The notes under the pieces were generated by a model. It saw only the letters and a program-made list of their open reading frames with translations, ran no database searches and was not told the origin of the DNA. From the NCBI RefSeq assembly GCF_002934005.1, contig NZ_PGEM01000072.1:3973-55596 (forward strand): a DNA stretch of 51,624 nt. Direction: 5' to 3'. Every line of letters starts with the position of its first letter. Position 1 is the stretch's first letter. Origin of the DNA: Cuspidothrix issatschenkoi CHARLIE-1. Lineage in GTDB: Bacteria; Cyanobacteriota; Cyanobacteriia; Cyanobacteriales; Nostocaceae. A program made the translations under genes and the position numbers. Positions 7,692 through 16,286 of the stretch are shown piece by piece.

Positions 7692-8040
7692 ATAATGCTG
7701 AAATTCGTCCAAACTTCCGAGGCGGATCAACATTTTCAAAACGAACGGCTTTAAGGTCAAAAGCAATGATAGTTTTAGGTTTACCAAACATATCAATGGA
7801 GTAACATTGTTCTGGCAGAATAGGAGCAACAATTCGTTGATTTCCTTCCCAGTTGTAAATATGTACCTCAGAACAAGCTTGAACCCTTTCTAAATTTAGT
7901 GTCCAGTAAAAGGTTTTCCCTAAAACTGCTAACGTGCGTAAACCTTCAGGTGCTTCATGGAGTTTTGTTAGATCATCCGAATACTTTTGAAGTTGCTCTG
8001 GTGGTATTCCTGTGCGGACAATTACTATTTCACAGCTCAT
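7684..8040 (-). CDS. Unknown protein coupled to hpnJ
   Basis: A 118-residue protein I do not recognise. It begins MSCEIVIVRTGIPPEQLQKY and is a soluble, mixed alpha/beta-looking sequence with no signal peptide or membrane segment. Its ATG overlaps the TGA of hpnJ (ATGA), a strong sign of translational coupling and hence of a role in the same pathway. The last 15 residues (PPRKFGRISALYE) may not be native: the gene runs straight into an NDH-2 relic, so the original C terminus could have been replaced by the rearrangement. No function is proposed. Confidence 0.6.
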   Translation of the reverse strand: MSCEIVIVRTGIPPEQLQKYSDDLTKLHEAPEGLRTLAVLGKTFYWTLNLERVQACSEVHIYNWEGNQRIVAPILPEQCYSIDMFGKPKTIIAFDLKAVRFENVDPPRKFGRISALYE

Positions 8041-9431
8041 GTTTTTGTTGAGTTTCTATAAATCATTAAAATCTTTATTTGTCTATCAGTTAGCATTTCT
8101 CGGACAATGGGAATAATAGCCTTGGGACGGAAGTAAAATTTACGATACATTCTTTCTACTGCATCTTCAATTTCTGCACTAGAAAGGGCGGAATATTGCA
8201 AAGTTGAAGTTTGAATACCGGAAGTTGCCACTAAAGACTCATTGGCAAACCAACCATTTTCTCTAGCTTGTGCATACAATTCTGTACCCGGATAAGGGGC
8301 AGCTATCGAAACTTGAATTGTATGGGGACTCAATTCACAAGCAAAGCGAATGGTTTCTTCTACAGTTTCCTTAGTTTCGATGGGCAACCCAATAATAAAA
8401 GTCCCATGGACAGTAATACCAAGTTTGTGGCAATTCTTCATAAATTCTCGCGCCACTTCCAGTTTAATACCTTTTTTGATATTATTGAGAACTTGTTGAT
8501 TACCAGATTCAACCCCTACTAATAATAACCGTAAACCGTTATCACGCAAAGTTTTGAGAGTATTATAATCTAAATTAGCCCGGGCATTGCAACTCCAAGT
8601 TATATTGAGTCGTTTTAGATGTTCACTAATAGCGATCGCTCGATGTTTGTCAATGGTAAAAGTATCATCGTCAAACATATACTCCCGCACCTTATCCCCA
8701 AATAATTCCTTAGCTTCAGCCATTTCTCGACCTACCGCTTCCGGGCTTTTATGACGATATAAATGTCCACCAATAGTTTGTGGCCATAAACAAAAAGTGC
8801 ATTTTGCCGAACAACCCCGCCCAGTATAAAAAGAAATGTAAGGATGTTGCAAATAGCCAATAAAATATTTGCTAATGTCCAAGTCACGGGCATAAACTGG
8901 CAACACACTAGGCATAGCATCCCAGTCATGAATTAAAGGACGTTCTTCCGTTTGACAAATATTTCCCAACTGATCCCGATAACTCAAACCCTTAATTTCA
9001 TCCCAAGGTTTACCTTCCGCCAATTCTTTGCAAGTATAGTCAAACTCATTGCGACAAACAAAATCAATTACCGGATTTTCGCGCAAAGTTTCCTCTGGTA
9101 AAACCGCAACGTGCGCCCCCACAAAACCAATTTGCACATTAGGATTTTGGGCTTTTATAGCTTCAGCACACTTCACATCATTAGCTAAAGAAGGTGTGCT
9201 AGTGTGCATAATTACTAATTCATAATCCTTGGCAATTTTTAACACATCATCCACCGTTTGACTATGGGGAGGTGCATCAACCAACCTACTCCCAGGAACT
9301 AAAGCTGCTGGTTGTGCTAACCAAGTCGGATACCAGAAAGAAGTAATTTCTCGTTTTGCTTGATATCGCGCCCCTGCACCACCATCAAACCCATCAAAAG
9401 ATGGTGGACTCAGAAATAAAGTAGTTTTCAT
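8037..9431 (-). CDS. hpnJ: Hopanoid-modifying B12-binding radical SAM protein HpnJ
   Basis: A 464-residue radical SAM enzyme. The N terminus MKTTLFLSPPSFDGFDGGAG, then YQAKREITSFWYPTWLAQPAA, is diagnostic for HpnJ, which acts on the side chain of bacteriohopanetetrol derivatives to form the cyclitol ether group. Residues about 60-140 form a cobalamin-binding-like domain. The cluster-binding site is CSAKCTFC (CxxxCxxC) near residue 200, followed by SAM-binding features (MFDDDTF, LLLVGVESGNQ). An upstream in-frame ATG would add five residues, but the internal ATG matches the family start. It overlaps the next gene by ATGA. A squalene/phytoene synthase gene lies 120 bases upstream on the same strand. 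Confidence 0.88.
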   Translation of the reverse strand: MKTTLFLSPPSFDGFDGGAGARYQAKREITSFWYPTWLAQPAALVPGSRLVDAPPHSQTVDDVLKIAKDYELVIMHTSTPSLANDVKCAEAIKAQNPNVQIGFVGAHVAVLPEETLRENPVIDFVCRNEFDYTCKELAEGKPWDEIKGLSYRDQLGNICQTEERPLIHDWDAMPSVLPVYARDLDISKYFIGYLQHPYISFYTGRGCSAKCTFCLWPQTIGGHLYRHKSPEAVGREMAEAKELFGDKVREYMFDDDTFTIDKHRAIAISEHLKRLNITWSCNARANLDYNTLKTLRDNGLRLLLVGVESGNQQVLNNIKKGIKLEVAREFMKNCHKLGITVHGTFIIGLPIETKETVEETIRFACELSPHTIQVSIAAPYPGTELYAQARENGWFANESLVATSGIQTSTLQYSALSSAEIEDAVERMYRKFYFRPKAIIPIVREMLTDRQIKILMIYRNSTKT

Positions 9432-9552
9432 GAATATCTCCCACACACAAATTTTTTGTTTTGGTGATTGGTGATTAGTAAAATTTAACCACTATTACTT
9501 ATTCCTATTCCCTCTTAACTATCACCTGTCATAGTGGCGTAGCACTTGTCAA

Positions 9553-10383
9553 CTAACTAGCCTTAACATTCACACCCATAAGAGTTTCAATCAGTGAAAC
9601 AACATCACTATGACTGAGTTTTTCTTTGCCATTGGCTAAAGCATCTAGAGTACCATGAGCTAAAGCCAGGGGAATTTGGCAAAATTGCAAAGCCGGGCCA
9701 TCTGGTAAAGAATTAGTATAAGCATCTGCTAAAATGAGATGGCGACGAGCATAGTCTTGAAGATTTTCATTATTCCAACCCATCGGGAAAAAATTGACCC
9801 CACGAGTTAAATCCTCAGAATTATTACGCAGAATATTTACAGCTTGCAAACCCCTACCAAATGCTATGGCTTGAGTCCGGTTGCTTTGAGTTCCATCATA
9901 CCAATTCCATAAATCTGAGAGTAACAGGCCAACTGCACCCGCTACGCCAAAGGTATAACGATCTAAATCTACTTCTGTTTCTATTTTCCAGTTTCTATCT
10001 GCCCAATAAGCCATTCTATCAGCCATTGCGGCCGTTGCATCCCAAATCCGAGGAGCAATACTTTCAGGTGCTAATATTGACCATTCTCTAATGCGTAAGC
10101 TGACTTCTTGTAAAGAACTTTCGTATCCTTTAAATCCTACGGAGAAAGCATCAAGGGGAAAACCATCTACTCCTGCTTGTAATGTCAGACTGATATTTTG
10201 CAACAGGTGTTTTTTGGTCCTGTTATCTAAATCTGGATCATCTTCAATTTGATCAATTGCCCGCATACATAAGTATGCTGATGCTACCGCTTCCTGTAAT
10301 CCTGATGGTAAAATACTAATTGGGATATAAAAAGTTCGGCTAGTATCTTTGAGGATTTGCAACGCATCTCCACGTAAATCCAT
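9553..10383 (-). CDS. Squalene/phytoene synthase family protein
   Basis: A 276-residue head-to-head prenyl synthase. The first metal-binding region reads AYLCMRAIDQIEDDPDLD and the second NILRNNSEDLTRGVNFFP, both in the usual positions. SRTFYIPISILP at the N terminus is also family-typical. The RAIDQIEDD form is closer to squalene synthases (RALDTVEDD) than to plant-type phytoene synthases, and the neighbouring hpnJ supports a role in supplying squalene for hopanoids; phytoene synthesis is not excluded. The longer frame starts at 10419, but the ATG at 10383 has a GAGGAG ribosome-binding site and is preferred. The second motif has RNNSED where the first Asp is often expected, as in several cyanobacterial relatives. 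Confidence 0.85.
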   Translation of the reverse strand: MDLRGDALQILKDTSRTFYIPISILPSGLQEAVASAYLCMRAIDQIEDDPDLDNRTKKHLLQNISLTLQAGVDGFPLDAFSVGFKGYESSLQEVSLRIREWSILAPESIAPRIWDATAAMADRMAYWADRNWKIETEVDLDRYTFGVAGAVGLLLSDLWNWYDGTQSNRTQAIAFGRGLQAVNILRNNSEDLTRGVNFFPMGWNNENLQDYARRHLILADAYTNSLPDGPALQFCQIPLALAHGTLDALANGKEKLSHSDVVSLIETLMGVNVKAS

Positions 10384-10886
10384 TTTGTTCACTCCTCGGT
10401 TGATTTTCACACCACACACAATTCAGATTTTTTTATGATACTGGATTTAGTTTTTACTAAACCTAAAAAACCATAGATACCCTAGTATTTAATCTAGGAA
10501 TTAATCGTTTATAGTGTCGTACTTGCCATAAGTCTGAAGCTTATCAAAATTTAGTACAGTATATAAGGTTTTGGTAACAACTTCTTTACTGATGAGTATA
10601 GATATACAAAACCAAGATTACAAGTATCAAAATCAACATAAGCCCCAAAACTTAAGCTCAAGGGTTTTCAGATAATTTTATGATAAATAGTGGATTTTCC
10701 CTAAAAATGTGCATTTTGTGTAAAGTATATGCAGGTAAACGGCAAAATATCATATTCACTAGAAAAAATTGGCTAAAATTTATCTGATAGGTATTGATCC
10801 TAGCAGGAGATAATCAAGAAATTAGCCAAAATTGCACTATTGCCAATTTACTTACAACATCCTTAGTTTAATATTTAGAGGTATCA
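10384..10886. other. Divergent intergenic region, no gene seen
   Basis: About 500 AT-rich bases between the squalene synthase gene (leftward) and the NYN-domain gene (rightward). It presumably holds both promoters. I see no hairpin, repeat or convincing small gene; a 27-codon frame starting near 10594 lacks support. Confidence 0.6.
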
Positions 10887-11564
10887 ATGCAGTTTAATGA
10901 TTTTAACAAAAAAACAAACGAATATAAAGAACTTAAGGAAAAACCCCATTGGCAAGGCCCAGCCACAAAAGCCAATATTAAAGCTAAAGAACCTAATCCA
11001 GCCAATAATAACATCTTTAATGAAGATGATAATCGTGGTCGAGTGGCAATTTTTATTGATGGCTTAAATCTATTTCATGCTGCATTACAACTAGGTATTG
11101 AAATTGATTATGTCAAATTGCTGTGTCGTTTAACCAAAACCTCAAGATTATTACGCGCTTTCTTTTATACAGGTATGGATACTGGCAACGAAAAGCAACA
11201 GGGGTTTCTGTTATGGATGCGTCGTAATGGCTATCGTGTTGTCACTAAAGATATGAGTGTAGTGCCAGATAACAACTACAAAAAACCAAATTTGAATGTA
11301 GAAATCGCTGTAGATATGATTACCTTAGCACCCTATTATGATACTGCGGTTTTAGTTAGTGGTGATGGTGATTTGTCCTATGCGGTAAATGCAGTTAGTG
11401 GTATGGGTGCCAGAGTAGAAGTAATTGGCTTACAAACCTCAACTAGCGATCATTTAATTGATGTAGCTGATGAATTTATAGATTTCGATAGTATTAAACA
11501 ACACATTCAAAAAGATTCTTATCTTGGTTATAGTTATCGGACTTCTGCTAACTACCAGATGTAA
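10887..11564 (+). CDS. NYN domain (LabA/DUF88) protein
   Basis: A 225-residue protein. A disordered, Lys/Asn-rich N-terminal 50 residues is followed by an NYN domain: RVAIFIDGLNLFHAALQLG, the metal-binding VEIAVDMITLA, and VLVSGDGDLSYAVNAV, then SDHLIDVADEFIDFDSI. The conserved acidic residues (FIDGLN, DM, SGDGDL) form the PIN-like nuclease centre of the LabA/DUF88 family. LabA was first described as a clock-output repressor in Synechococcus; most members are probable RNases and the role here is not known. It stands alone, with long intergenic DNA on each side. Confidence 0.85.
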   Translation: MQFNDFNKKTNEYKELKEKPHWQGPATKANIKAKEPNPANNNIFNEDDNRGRVAIFIDGLNLFHAALQLGIEIDYVKLLCRLTKTSRLLRAFFYTGMDTGNEKQQGFLLWMRRNGYRVVTKDMSVVPDNNYKKPNLNVEIAVDMITLAPYYDTAVLVSGDGDLSYAVNAVSGMGARVEVIGLQTSTSDHLIDVADEFIDFDSIKQHIQKDSYLGYSYRTSANYQM

Positions 11565-11969
11565 GTTTCCATGACTGAATATTTTACTGGTAAGTCAGCT
11601 ACTTAGGACTCAGGATTAAAATTCTGTTGTTACCAGAGTTTGATGATAATTGATATCCTCATTGCTGTATTAAATATCCAGTATTTTTAATTTTAGCTTT
11701 TTACTTCTGAATGTATTTATTATACTGACCTCAAATTATGTGAGTTTGAGGACAATTAATGTTGCATTTTATTTGGCACTTTTTTAATATTTATGCTATA
11801 CCAGTGTAGAACTAGCTAATAAAACATTAACAAGTAGAATTACTATACTCTAGAATTGAGTTTTAAATTAAGCATGATTGCTGATTAATGTATTGTTTAG
11901 CATTCATTTAAAATCTATCTGCAATAGTTTTTAAACCTCATTTGATTGAAGGAGAAAGGAGTAGCTATT
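11565..11969. other. Intergenic region, no feature recognised
   Basis: About 400 AT-rich bases. A strong purine-rich ribosome-binding stretch (GAAGGAGAAAGGAG) at the right end serves the next gene. No repeat, RNA gene or relic was recognised. Confidence 0.55.
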
Positions 11970-12293
11970 ATGAATCAAATTCAGTTAACTTTAATTATTA
12001 GCTATGTGATCATGACTGGCTATTTTTTTACCAATTGGTTAACATTTTCTCTACGTCATCCGACATCTTCTCCAGAGGATAAATTCTTATCTTTTATTAT
12101 GTTTATTATCACTACGATTTTATGGCCTGTAGTGATTTTAATCTCTTGTTGGGAAGTAGTCAAAAAAGGCAAATTAGAATTAGTTACAGTAATTCCTGTA
12201 CTTTTAGCAATATTCGCTGTGAGTATTTCCTACTATTTAAGTTCTGTACATGAACATTGGCTGTGTTATTATGATCTGCTTTGTCATGTTTAA
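11970..12293 (+). CDS. Small membrane protein of unknown function
   Basis: A 107-residue protein with three predicted membrane helices: LTLIISYVIMTGYFFTNWL near the N terminus, FIMFIITTILWPVVILISCW in the middle, and VIPVLLAIFAVSISYYL before the C terminus. The C-terminal tail contains two His and two Cys residues (HEHWLCYYDLLCHV), which could bind metal but this is speculative. The start is the ATG at 11970 because a GGAG/AAGGAG ribosome-binding site precedes it; the frame extends eight codons further upstream without a site. I do not recognise the family. Confidence 0.7.
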   Translation: MNQIQLTLIISYVIMTGYFFTNWLTFSLRHPTSSPEDKFLSFIMFIITTILWPVVILISCWEVVKKGKLELVTVIPVLLAIFAVSISYYLSSVHEHWLCYYDLLCHV

Positions 12294-12400
12294 TTCAGGC
12301 CATTGGTAATAGGGAAGATAAAAGAAAAATGTTCTTCATTCTTCATTCTAAACTCCTGATGGCGCGGGGTGGCGCTAGCTATATTCCTGAACTCTTACGT

Positions 12401-12790
12401 TCAATCATCTTCATATTCTGCCCAAGAATTAGCAGTTTCGGAGACAGATACTTTAAGTTTTATATCAGTTGGTAAACGTTTTTTGGTTTCATCATAAATA
12501 TATTTAGCAATCATTTCTGCTGTTGTTTCATATTCTGGAGGCAAAACTTCATTTAAAATACAATGATCAAGTCCTCCTTGATTTACATCTTTTTTAGCCC
12601 AACGTAAACTTCTAAAATCAGCCACCATGACAGGATGCGGACAATATTCTGAAGAATGTAAGGTTGCTGATTGTGCTTCGATTCTAACTTTATAAGTGTG
12701 TCCGTGCATTCTCCCGCAAGGGCCTTTATAGTCCTTGATATAGTGGGCGCTATCAAATGTAAATTCTGTAGTTAGTTTCCATTTTGGCAT
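12401..12790 (-). CDS. queD: 6-carboxy-tetrahydropterin synthase QueD
   Basis: A 129-residue T-fold enzyme that turns 7,8-dihydroneopterin triphosphate into 6-carboxytetrahydropterin, the second step to the 7-deazaguanine base of queuosine in tRNA. The N terminus has FTFDSAHYI and CGRMHGHTYKVRIEA, giving the three zinc-binding His and the catalytic Cys. DHCILNEVLPPEYETTAEMIAKYI contains the catalytic Asp-His and the terminal Glu-bearing PTxE-like region. The Cys favours QueD over eukaryotic-type 6-pyruvoyl-tetrahydropterin synthase. It is a single gene on the minus strand, and the other que genes are not nearby. Confidence 0.88.
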   Translation of the reverse strand: MPKWKLTTEFTFDSAHYIKDYKGPCGRMHGHTYKVRIEAQSATLHSSEYCPHPVMVADFRSLRWAKKDVNQGGLDHCILNEVLPPEYETTAEMIAKYIYDETKKRLPTDIKLKVSVSETANSWAEYEDD

Positions 12791-12842
12791 TTTAATAAAC
12801 TCTTTTGTGATTGGTAATTGGTAATTGGAGAGATAAATTTTT

Positions 12843-13287
12843 ATTACTCACGTTCCTGAACACGTTTTTGGCAGCCTCCATTTGAAAACTCATCATTCTT
12901 GGAAAAAGCATTTCCGCCACTATGCTATTTTAACATTGAATTTCCAGGTGCTTTTGGATGGGATTTTGGGAGCTTTGCCCTATTTGTTGGTAGGGGTTTG
13001 GTTATGGCCTTTATCTTTTGTGGGTGTTATTTGCGGTTTATTGTTTGGCCAGTTTCATGTGTGGTGGAGACACGTTATTTCTTTAGGTTGGCAAACGCCC
13101 CAACCTGTGACGATTTTATGTAAGTTTTTATTTATTACTACGCCCGAACAACACTGGTTACATCACCAAAAAACTAACTGGGGATATTTTTACGTTTTTT
13201 GACCAACCTGCGAAAGTTTGGATGCGTTGGTTAAGGTTAATGAGAATCCGTTGGTGTTTTTATCTCGAAAATAAGGTTTCTGGATAA
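12843..13287 (+). pseudogene. Sterol-desaturase/fatty-acid hydroxylase superfamily pseudogene
   Basis: The first frame reads ITHVPEHVFGSLHLKTHHSW, continues through membrane helices (LDGILGALPYLLVGVWLWPL) and ends at EQHWLHHQKTNWGY before a shift. The second frame then reads DIFTFFDQPAKVWMRWLRL to a TAA at 13285. His clusters (KTHHSW, FHVWWRH, HWLHH) belong to the membrane di-iron desaturase/hydroxylase superfamily. There is no start codon: the 5' part is missing, with a TAA seven codons before HVPEH. The frameshift at about 13181-13190 is explained by loss of one GGGGATAT from an expected tandem pair, because NWGYGDIF would need the octamer twice. The gene is therefore both 5'-truncated and frameshifted. 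Confidence 0.75.
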
Positions 13288-13387
13288 AGAAGATTTTGAC
13301 TAGAATTACAGACTTGAAATTTTGAGTGTGTCAAAAGTATGGTTAATTATGGATGTCACCATTAAAACCATACACGTTTAACAATCA

Positions 13388-15475
13388 ATGGTTAACTCTA
13401 GTCTTGTAGCAATAATCTATGTCAATCCCGCTACCGGGAAGGATGCTAATACGGGTTCTCGTACCAGTCCTTTAAAAAGTATTTCCCAGGCTATCAAACA
13501 GGCAAAAAGCTCAACAATTATTCAGTTGGCTAATGGAACTTATAGCACGGCCAATGGAGAAGTATTTCCTCTAGTGATTCCATCGGGGGTTTTGGTCGTG
13601 GGAAATGAGGGAAATAAAGGTCAGGAAATTATTATTTCTGGTGGTGGAGATTATCAGAGTCCGAGTTTTGGTGTGCAAAATATTACTGTCTTATTACTAA
13701 GTGATGCGAGTCTGTTAGGCGTGACTGTGATTAATTCTAATGCTAAAGGTACGGGAGTTTGGATTGAGTCATCTGTACCAACGGTAGCTAATAGCACTTT
13801 CAAAAACTGTACTAGAGAGGGAATTTTTACCACTGGCAATGCTAAACCAGGCATTGTGGATAATTTATTTATTAACAATAAAGTAAGTGGGTTAGTCATA
13901 GCCAGAAATAGTAAAGGGGAAGTGCTGCGGAATGTATTTCAAAATAATGCTTTAGGGATAGCGATTAGTGATTTTGCAGCCCCTTTAGTGGCTAATAATA
14001 AACTTTGTGCCAATGGGACAGCGATCGCTCTTTCTCGTGATGCTAAACCAGTATTACGCCGCAATCTGATTACAAGTAATACCCAAGGTGGTCTATTAAT
14101 TAATGGTAATGCTGTTCCCGATTTAGGCAATCCCCAAGATCCTGCGGAGAATATTTTTCAAGCACAGGGTAAATTCGATTTACAAAATGTCACGGAGCAA
14201 AAAATCATGTCCGTGGGCAATCAGTTAAGTTTAACTCAGGTAATTGGGGAAATAGATTTTATCGCGGCGACGGCGGACACTCCCAGTCAAATAGGTGTGA
14301 GTACGCGGTTTGCTGATTTAGAGGGACATTGGGCGGCTGCTTTTGTAGAAGCTTTGGTGAGTAAAGGGTTTATTAGTGGCTTTCCCGATGGCACTTTTCA
14401 ACCAGCTACACCTATTACCCGCGCCCAATATGCGGCTTTGATGGCCAAGACTTTTCAATTGCCAGAAAGTAATCAATTAGATAGATTCAAAGATGTCAAA
14501 TCAAACTTTTGGGGTGCTAAAGCCATAGCTAGTGCGGCGGATCGGGGCTTTTTGAAAGGCTTTCCCGATGGTACATTTCGACCGGACAATAATTTAACGA
14601 AAATTCAAGCCCTAGTCTCTATTGTTAATGGTTTAAACTTGAGTGGTGGTAATCCTAATGTGTTAATGGTATACTGCGATCGCACTCAAATCCCCAGCTA
14701 TGCTACCAGTGCAGTGACAGTGGCTACGCAGAAACTATTAGTAGTCAATTATCCCCAAGTAGATCAGTTAGAACCCTTGCGCGAAATTACTCGCTCTGAG
14801 GTGGCAGTGCTAATTTACCAAGCATTGGTGTCTATGGGTATGGAAAATCCCCTCCCATCTGCCTATATTGTCAAACCAGAGACAGAGATTCCTTCTTTTT
14901 CTGATATTGTCGGACATTGGGCAGAACCATTTATCAGGGCATTGGTTAGTATGAACTTAACCCAAGGTTTTGCTGATGGGACATACCAACCCGATCAAGC
15001 GATGACCCGCGCCCAATATACGGCTTTAATTGCTGCTGCTTTTAACCCTCCAGCTAAACGCCCATCTCCAGAATTTACAGATATTCCCCAGGATTTTTGG
15101 GCGGCCAATGCCATTGAAATTGCGGCTAAAAGTGGTTTTGTGGGGGGATTTAGCGATCGCACTTTCCGCCCTAACCAAAACGTGCAACGGTTACAGGTGA
15201 TAGTCTCCCTCGTCAACGGACTGGGACTATTAGCCAATGAACAAAAAACCATCACCTATATTGACCAAGATAAAATTCCCGAATATGCCCGGACAGCAGT
15301 TACCATAGCTACCCAACAGCAAATAATTGTCAATTACCCCGATCCCAGTTTGCTTGCACCTACCAGGGAAGCCACCCGTGCAGAAGTTGCAGCTATGGTT
15401 TATCAGGCATTAGTAGCTAGTCAACGTACAAAAGTCATCAACTCACCTTATGTTGTTTTGCATATCAGCAATTGA
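13388..15475 (+). CDS. Beta-helix (DUF1565) surface protein with SLH domains
   Basis: A 695-residue protein in two halves. Residues about 10-270 form a DUF1565/right-handed beta-helix: YVNPATGKDANTGSRTSPLK, then SISQAIKQA, followed by repeated NxF/NxL rungs. Residues about 305-690 contain S-layer homology units, seen as RFADLEGHWAAAFVEALVSK, FPDGTFQPATPITRAQYAAL, FKDVKSNFWGAKAI, FSDIVGHWAEPFIRALVS and FTDIPQDFWAANAIEIAA, each with a GF.DGTF.P motif. SLH domains anchor proteins to the cell wall; the beta-helix may bind or cleave polysaccharide. No obvious signal peptide follows the ATG at 13388, so the true start may differ or export may be unusual. Two similar halves in the SLH region imply internal duplication. 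Confidence 0.85.
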   Translation: MVNSSLVAIIYVNPATGKDANTGSRTSPLKSISQAIKQAKSSTIIQLANGTYSTANGEVFPLVIPSGVLVVGNEGNKGQEIIISGGGDYQSPSFGVQNITVLLLSDASLLGVTVINSNAKGTGVWIESSVPTVANSTFKNCTREGIFTTGNAKPGIVDNLFINNKVSGLVIARNSKGEVLRNVFQNNALGIAISDFAAPLVANNKLCANGTAIALSRDAKPVLRRNLITSNTQGGLLINGNAVPDLGNPQDPAENIFQAQGKFDLQNVTEQKIMSVGNQLSLTQVIGEIDFIAATADTPSQIGVSTRFADLEGHWAAAFVEALVSKGFISGFPDGTFQPATPITRAQYAALMAKTFQLPESNQLDRFKDVKSNFWGAKAIASAADRGFLKGFPDGTFRPDNNLTKIQALVSIVNGLNLSGGNPNVLMVYCDRTQIPSYATSAVTVATQKLLVVNYPQVDQLEPLREITRSEVAVLIYQALVSMGMENPLPSAYIVKPETEIPSFSDIVGHWAEPFIRALVSMNLTQGFADGTYQPDQAMTRAQYTALIAAAFNPPAKRPSPEFTDIPQDFWAANAIEIAAKSGFVGGFSDRTFRPNQNVQRLQVIVSLVNGLGLLANEQKTITYIDQDKIPEYARTAVTIATQQQIIVNYPDPSLLAPTREATRAEVAAMVYQALVASQRTKVINSPYVVLHISN

Positions 15476-15602
15476 TAAGTAGAATGGAAAACACTGCCTA
15501 TCTATTTGGCTGCTCCTGAAAAAATATTCATGTAGCTAAAACTACGTTAGGCTAAATGCGATGGGTGAAATGTTTATACCTATTGCCTAACACTCACAGC
15601 CC

Positions 15603-16286
15603 ATGTTAACAACAGTCCCGGTAACTCCAACTTTTGCGGCTCCAGCCGAATTAGCAGCCAAGTTATTAACTCACTACAGCTTTGATCTTAACGGATTTAA
15701 TGCTAGTGAGTTGATTAACTGTTGGCAAGTAGAATATCCCTTGCATTGGTTACATTTAGCAGTAATTGAAGCTTTGTATCAAGGTCGTTATAAAGCTATA
15801 TCTGTCCAGCAAATCTTGACCTTTTGGCGGCGCAAGGGAGAGGCCACATATCATTTTAATATGGAATTTGAGCGCATGATTTGTAGCAAATTCCCCGAAA
15901 GACTTACTTCTGTCTCCCTATCAGTTTTACCACCCATAAAACAGGAGATAAGGACAGAAAGCTATCACCATCCTCAGTTATTACCCGCCCAAGTTAGTTA
16001 TAAATACGAAATAAATAATCATTTACAGCCTAGAGAGGAAAACAGAGATGCTTATACAGAACCTCATGTTTCCAAACCCACTAATTTTACAGCCCAGACC
16101 AATGTTAAGCCAAAGGAAGTTATTGAGGAAATTTTACCTCCTTACCCAGTGCCACAACTAATGCTGTCAGGAACTGCCAATCATCCCCCTATTGGTCGCT
16201 TTATGCCCCAGCAGAGCAATCACACGGAATCTTTTACCTCCAAACTCAAAGCCCTTACGGATGAACACCTGGAGTTTGTGTTTTAG
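15603..16286 (+). CDS. Unknown protein with DnaD-like helical region
   Basis: A 227-residue protein I cannot assign firmly. Residues about 20-100 (LLTHYSFDLNGF, then LINCWQVEYPLHWLHLAVIE and ALYQGRYKAISVQQILTFW) resemble the C-terminal domain of DnaD/DnaB-type replication proteins (YPxxWLxxAVxEAL...SxxYIxxILxxW). Residues 100-227 are Pro/Gln/Asn-rich and look disordered. The gene ends convergently with the DUF3153 lipoprotein gene and the two coding regions overlap by 32 bases. A role in replication or as a DNA-binding adaptor is only an inference from the helical motif. Confidence 0.65.
   Translation: MLTTVPVTPTFAAPAELAAKLLTHYSFDLNGFNASELINCWQVEYPLHWLHLAVIEALYQGRYKAISVQQILTFWRRKGEATYHFNMEFERMICSKFPERLTSVSLSVLPPIKQEIRTESYHHPQLLPAQVSYKYEINNHLQPREENRDAYTEPHVSKPTNFTAQTNVKPKEVIEEILPPYPVPQLMLSGTANHPPIGRFMPQQSNHTESFTSKLKALTDEHLEFVF

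Noticed and set aside
7476-7832. 118-codon frame taken as one gene
   Set aside because: Its first 47 codons are the shifted reading of the upstream hpnJ-coupled gene; only the part from the ATG at 7691 resembles a protein.
12281-12475. 64-codon frame overlapping the small membrane protein and queD
   Set aside because: It is antisense to queD and out of frame with the membrane gene; a shadow.
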